Part shown: in pieces, positions 62,601 to 64,000 of the stretch
Position numbering within the stretch: position 1 is the first letter of the stretch
Layout of the letters: each line of letters opens with the position of its first letter
NCBI GenBank assembly: GCA_046051225.1
Contig: JBJOOR010000003.1
Location: 124,001-188,000 of the forward strand
Direction of reading: 5' to 3'
DNA length: 64,000 nucleotides
Origin: CAIODY01 sp046051225
GTDB taxonomy: Bacteria; Bacteroidota; Bacteroidia; Chitinophagales; CAIODY01
The notes under the pieces: model-generated
Told to the model about the DNA's origin: nothing
What the model saw: the letters and a program-made list of their open reading frames with translations, nothing else
Databases searched by the model: none
Position numbers and translations under genes: made by a program

Positions 62601-63899
62601 AAAAAAAATGGCGAAATAATCTGGGTAAAAGAAACCGCTAGCATAGCAAAAAATAAAACAGGAAACGATATTTTTTTAATTATTTGCGAAGATATTACTA
62701 CAGAAGTTGAAAACAGAGAACTTATAAAAATTAAACAAAAAGAATTAATACAAGCAAAAGAAAAAGCCGAAGAAGCGGCAAAAGAAAAACAACAATTTGC
62801 AAGTATAATGAGTCACGAAATTCGTACGCCACTTAATGCCGTGATAGGAATTACTAATTTATTGCTAATGGAAAATCCTAAGCCAGAACAGGTTCAGGAA
62901 TTAAATACGCTAAAATTTGCAGGCGAAAATTTATTATTATTAGTGAATGATATATTAGATTTTGGAAAAATAGAAGCTGGTAAAGTAGTATTAGAAAGTA
63001 CACCATTTAATATTTCATCATTAATAAAAAATATTAAAAACAGCTACATATATAAAGCTACTGAAAAAGGAATTTTGCTTAAAAGTACAATTGACGAAGC
63101 CTTACCAAAAATTGTACTAGGCGACCCTACAAGACTTTCGCAGATATTAACCAACTTGATATCAAATGCAATAAAATTTACCGAACATGGTTTTGTAGAA
63201 ATTACACTTCGTAAAATGAAATCGATAAATGGCAATGAAGTTAAAGTTCGATTTGAAATAGCAGATAGCGGAATTGGAATATCTAAAGATAAACATCATC
63301 TAATTTTTGAAAGCTTTTCGCAAGCTAATACAGATACCAATAGAAAATTTGGTGGAACAGGATTGGGATTAACCATTACAAAAAAATTAATTGAATTGCA
63401 TCAAAGCCAAATTCAATTACAAAGCGAATCGGGCAAAGGCACTACTTTTTACTTTGATATTACATTTGAAATGGCAGATGATTTTATAAAAAATAATGAA
63501 ATAAGTAATACACTAGTTGAAACAAAAGATATGATTGGCAAACATATTTTGGTGGTTGAAGACAATGCTTTTAACCAATTGGTGGCAGTAAAATTTTTAG
63601 AAAAATGGCAAGCTATAGTTGATGTAGCCGATAATGGATTAATAGCATTAAAAAAAATAGAGCAAAAAAAATATGATTTAATTTTAATGGACATTCAAAT
63701 GCCCGAAATGAATGGCATTGAAGCAACACACATTATCAGAACAAACAAAAACGAACAAATAAAAAATATTCCTATCATCGCTTTTACAGCCGCTGCTGAT
63801 ACCGATAAAGAAAAAATGATAGCCGAAGGAATGAATGATAGCATTAGCAAACCATTTAACCCAACCGAATTATTTAATAAAATATTACAATTTATTTAA
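59649..63899 (+). CDS. Multi-PAS hybrid histidine kinase/response regulator
   Basis: 1416 residues, without a membrane segment. An N-terminal PAS-like region (1-130) is followed by six similar units of about 127 residues, each opening with an (L)LxEAxxxLxMGTW-type helix-strand (about 140, 270, 395, 522, 650, 780) and closing with GTFRDITEKK. A classical PAS follows at about 900-1010. A coiled coil leads to HisKA with His1056 (SIMSHEIRTPLNAV), HATPase (NAIKFTEHGF, DSGIGI, GGTGLGLTITKKLI) and a receiver with Asp1348 (LILMDIQMPEM). Cytoplasmic ligand or redox sensing is likely. The next gene starts 10 bp later. Confidence 0.93.
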   Translation: MLLVTENNFTLSSDLIELLNQTPQNINVAQYEGVDTQGIHIFRIVFLNDFSLQTPEAIYYLGKIAHEVNPHFLENGVYEKLVEVYESGNAQTITYEINFFGKQITIEALIVKMGTCLISYSKDITARLAKENILIAKTKMLDEAHKILEMGTWELDMQTKIISSSFHLGEFFELPNSPTTITLDEYYKLLFTENIEAIKQNFIAQISKDESFFMERRIVTQSGKDKYIEITGKPIFEKQICTKVIGTFREITKRKHHELELIKDEILLGEAKQLLLMCTWNFNPETKEAHYSKELSEILEFEEPTVLNSFDEYLQYIHPDDKQNAKENLSNSIASSNYNFKADRKILTQKGNIKYIEIVGQSIVRNGNVKRVFGTIRDITEEKIKLLGLFEQELRLQEIQQVLKIGTWSADIPNNTAFFSSELSEILEYNTPVVFHSYEEYFNHISPEERHLSKFNYDRIYNFSEVNYRIERKMISKKGNVKYIELTCQSYQEDEKIVRLFGTIKDITERKLKDIRLLESEQLLIEARNLLKMGSVRFDYTNDVHYLSEELSKILELDDLRAFYKFDDWWHYVAPEEKEISKRNFESGKIGAVTEVEILERKFISAKGNEKYVEFIFEPNQHNPAILTGTFRDITEKKIEEIKLLQAQKELIEARSLLKMGTWYFDLVNHTVHYSKELSQILQYDVATEFYDFEQFFAHVHADDKEKVQNSYYNKIDSTAETFAVTTDRKMVNYHGQICYIEFNTKAVYENGQKISIHGTFRDITEKKIKDLKIEESEQRLLEAQKMLKTGTWQFNTETRILQLSSEIRRLLNNNLPLVLSDKEYFEYINPSIRKKFIEKFNLLIKEKRNFKTINNYLFADGSEFFVEIVGHPATNKKDEKEFVGTFRDITEEHKKDIALKESEERFRLLFEHNPAMYFTLNEKGIILSVNQFGIDFLGYAKEELIALHVSKVFHPDDVHKAARNLEILKQSHENFWQWEIRKVKKNGEIIWVKETASIAKNKTGNDIFLIICEDITTEVENRELIKIKQKELIQAKEKAEEAAKEKQQFASIMSHEIRTPLNAVIGITNLLLMENPKPEQVQELNTLKFAGENLLLLVNDILDFGKIEAGKVVLESTPFNISSLIKNIKNSYIYKATEKGILLKSTIDEALPKIVLGDPTRLSQILTNLISNAIKFTEHGFVEITLRKMKSINGNEVKVRFEIADSGIGISKDKHHLIFESFSQANTDTNRKFGGTGLGLTITKKLIELHQSQIQLQSESGKGTTFYFDITFEMADDFIKNNEISNTLVETKDMIGKHILVVEDNAFNQLVAVKFLEKWQAIVDVADNGLIALKKIEQKKYDLILMDIQMPEMNGIEATHIIRTNKNEQIKNIPIIAFTAAADTDKEKMIAEGMNDSISKPFNPTELFNKILQFI

Positions 63900-63909
63900 A
63901 CTTAAAAAA

Positions 63910-64000
63910 ATGAGTTGGTTAAAAAAATTTCAATTTAGTGAGGCAGATACTATTGGCTTATCGCTTACCGAAATTAGGCGCTTTGAAGCAACAAAACGGT
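63910..64000 (+). CDS. Start of a gene cut by the window edge, unknown
   Basis: ATG 63910 opens 30 codons (SWLKKFQFSEADTIGLSLTE) that run off the right edge without a stop. It is 10 bp downstream of the hybrid kinase, so it is probably co-transcribed with it. Too little sequence to assign a family. Confidence 0.6.
   Translation, partial: MSWLKKFQFSEADTIGLSLTEIRRFEATKR

Noticed and set aside
1..64000. CRISPR array, rRNA or tRNA genes, complete insertion sequences
   Set aside because: No regularly spaced repeats with unique spacers, no cloverleaf-like or rRNA-like stretch in the gaps, and no transposase frame were seen.

Overview
The window is a chromosomal segment of a low-GC member of the Bacteroidota, probably an environmental Chitinophagales/Sphingobacteriia-like lineage. 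Three kinds of evidence support this. Many starts are preceded by the Bacteroidota -7 promoter element TAnnTTTG with little sign of Shine-Dalgarno sequences. Three secreted proteins carry type IX secretion C-terminal signals (two type A, one gliding-motility/type B). Several families are typical of the phylum: a short primary sigma factor, DUF2339, a Reg_prop propeller, outer-membrane barrels and fused IcmF. No rRNA, tRNA, CRISPR array or complete insertion sequence was recognised.

Layout. 1-2.0 kb: accC (cut by the window edge), accB and truA on the minus strand. 2.1-5.6 kb: a thiolase divergent from paaABC, part of the phenylacetyl-CoA epoxidase. 5.7-10.1 kb: an outer-membrane protein, mutL, a secreted protein and a small ORF6N-gene unit bounded by a 33-bp direct repeat that duplicates the 3' end of icmF. 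10.1-20 kb: icmF, a barrel-like protein, a GT-C-type membrane protein, a T9SS-exported protein and yidC. 20.1-25.5 kb: a hairpin repeat, an XRE regulator divergent from three small secreted proteins or lipoproteins, and a large DUF2339 membrane protein. 25.9-31 kb: a gliding-type T9SS protein, dnaG and rpoD. 31.2-35.4 kb: a DUF4160/DUF2442 pair, an M16 peptidase, an O-methyltransferase, a glucosaminidase and hpt. 35.4-35.7 kb: an island of mini-hairpins. 35.8-48.2 kb: a lipoprotein, a T9SS protein, nadB-cvpA converging on the minus-strand set haaO-murI-lolE-like-dprA, then an M1 aminopeptidase. 48.2-52.9 kb: an accessory stretch with a palindrome cluster, two hairpin-repeat copies, an orphan antitoxin and a two-component system divergent from a propeller protein. 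52.9-64 kb: a GH3 protein, pdxA, a Rieske protein, dps, a porin, leucyl aminopeptidase and a 1416-residue hybrid kinase with six tandem PAS-like repeats.

Most of the window is housekeeping: fatty-acid synthesis, NAD and PLP synthesis, replication and repair, envelope biogenesis, and acyl-CoA or aromatic catabolism. The best candidates for undescribed biology are regulatory or mobile. (i) In the ORF6N unit, two palindromes bracket the gene's own -7 promoter, and a 31-bp palindrome with the same core lies inside its coding sequence. (ii) Four phased 11-bp repeats (GTTA every 11 bp) lie between the histidine kinase/response regulator pair and a divergent propeller protein that has a Cys/His-rich insertion; they look like an OmpR/PhoB-type operator. 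(iii) A dispersed hairpin repeat occurs at about 20.1, 49.0 and 52.8 kb.
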